This document shows positions 6,114 through 6,152 of a DNA stretch of 6,152 nt, one piece after another. The translations under genes were made by a program, and so were the position numbers. The stretch is from NCBI GenBank assembly GCA_016744485.1, contig JADGEG010000122.1:1-6152 (forward strand), written 5' to 3'. Source of the DNA: Arcobacter sp. (lineage in GTDB: Bacteria > Campylobacterota > Campylobacteria > Campylobacterales > Arcobacteraceae). The notes below the pieces were generated by a model that saw nothing but the letters and a program-made list of their open reading frames with translations, was not told the DNA's origin and ran no database searches. Position 1 is the first letter of the stretch, and each line of letters starts with the position of its first letter.

Positions 6114-6152
6114 ATGAAAATAGAAATAGATGCAGAACAATTTGCTAAAGAT
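6114..6152 (+). CDS. Transposase, N-terminal fragment at window edge
   Basis: Thirteen codons are visible (MKIEIDAEQFAKD), open to the last base. AAAGGA (6101-6106) precedes the ATG by 7 nt. The position just inside an IS-like terminus, and an opening that resembles the N-termini of some IS256-family (Mutator-like, DDE) transposases, suggest this assignment. The visible part contains no catalytic residue, so family membership is inferred from context and could be wrong. Confidence 0.55.
   Translation, partial: MKIEIDAEQFAKD

Larger units (their letters stand above)
6055..6152 (+). mobile_element. Left end of an insertion sequence, probably IS256 family (cut by window edge)
   Basis: The AT-rich spacer changes abruptly at about 6055 into GGTACTGTTCAAAG (6055-6068) followed by CTGTGTCA (6071-6078). 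This resembles the terminal inverted repeats I associate with IS256-family elements. A reading frame starts 36 nt later with its own ribosome binding site. The right end, the right inverted repeat and any target-site duplication lie outside the window, so the exact boundary (6055 or a few bases either way) and the family are inferred. Confidence 0.6.

Overview
The window comes from an AT-rich bacterial chromosome. The ribosomal protein and EF-G sequences, the strongly A/T-biased codon use and the gene order (rpsL-rpsG-fusA followed by something other than tuf) suggest the Campylobacterota, most likely the Arcobacter group. This assignment is inferred from reading the proteins; no database was searched.

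Region by region: (1) 1-318 has no convincing gene. It is AT-rich with a few small palindromes and a more GC-containing patch at about 200-255, and it probably holds the promoter and leader of the next operon. (2) 319-3294 is a compact 'str' operon: rpsL (S12), rpsG (S7) and fusA (EF-G), with gaps of only 12 and 9 nt. It closes with a strong Rho-independent terminator at 3308-3344. (3) 3345-3434 is a short spacer with a possible promoter. (4) 3435-5902 looks like a second four-gene transcription unit: metX (homoserine O-acyltransferase, TTG start), xseB (exonuclease VII small subunit, overlapping metX by ATGA), a short ThiF/MoeB/HesA-type E1-like adenylyltransferase, and an unrecognised 150-residue helical protein (TTG start, perfect Shine-Dalgarno). 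(5) 5903-6054 is a very AT-rich spacer with three tandem 11-bp units. (6) From about 6055 to the window edge is the left end of an insertion sequence, probably IS256 family, with the first 13 codons of its transposase.

Functionally, the first operon supplies translation components. The second mixes methionine biosynthesis (MetX) with a DNA-repair subunit (XseB) and a ubiquitin-like-protein-activating enzyme. MetX next to a zinc-site-less ThiF homologue is the most thought-provoking feature. In the related Wolinella succinogenes, homocysteine can be made from O-acetylhomoserine with a protein thiocarboxylate (HcyS) charged by a ThiF-like enzyme (HcyF). Whether this gene plays that role cannot be settled here, because no sulfur-carrier protein, MetY or HcyD lies in the window.
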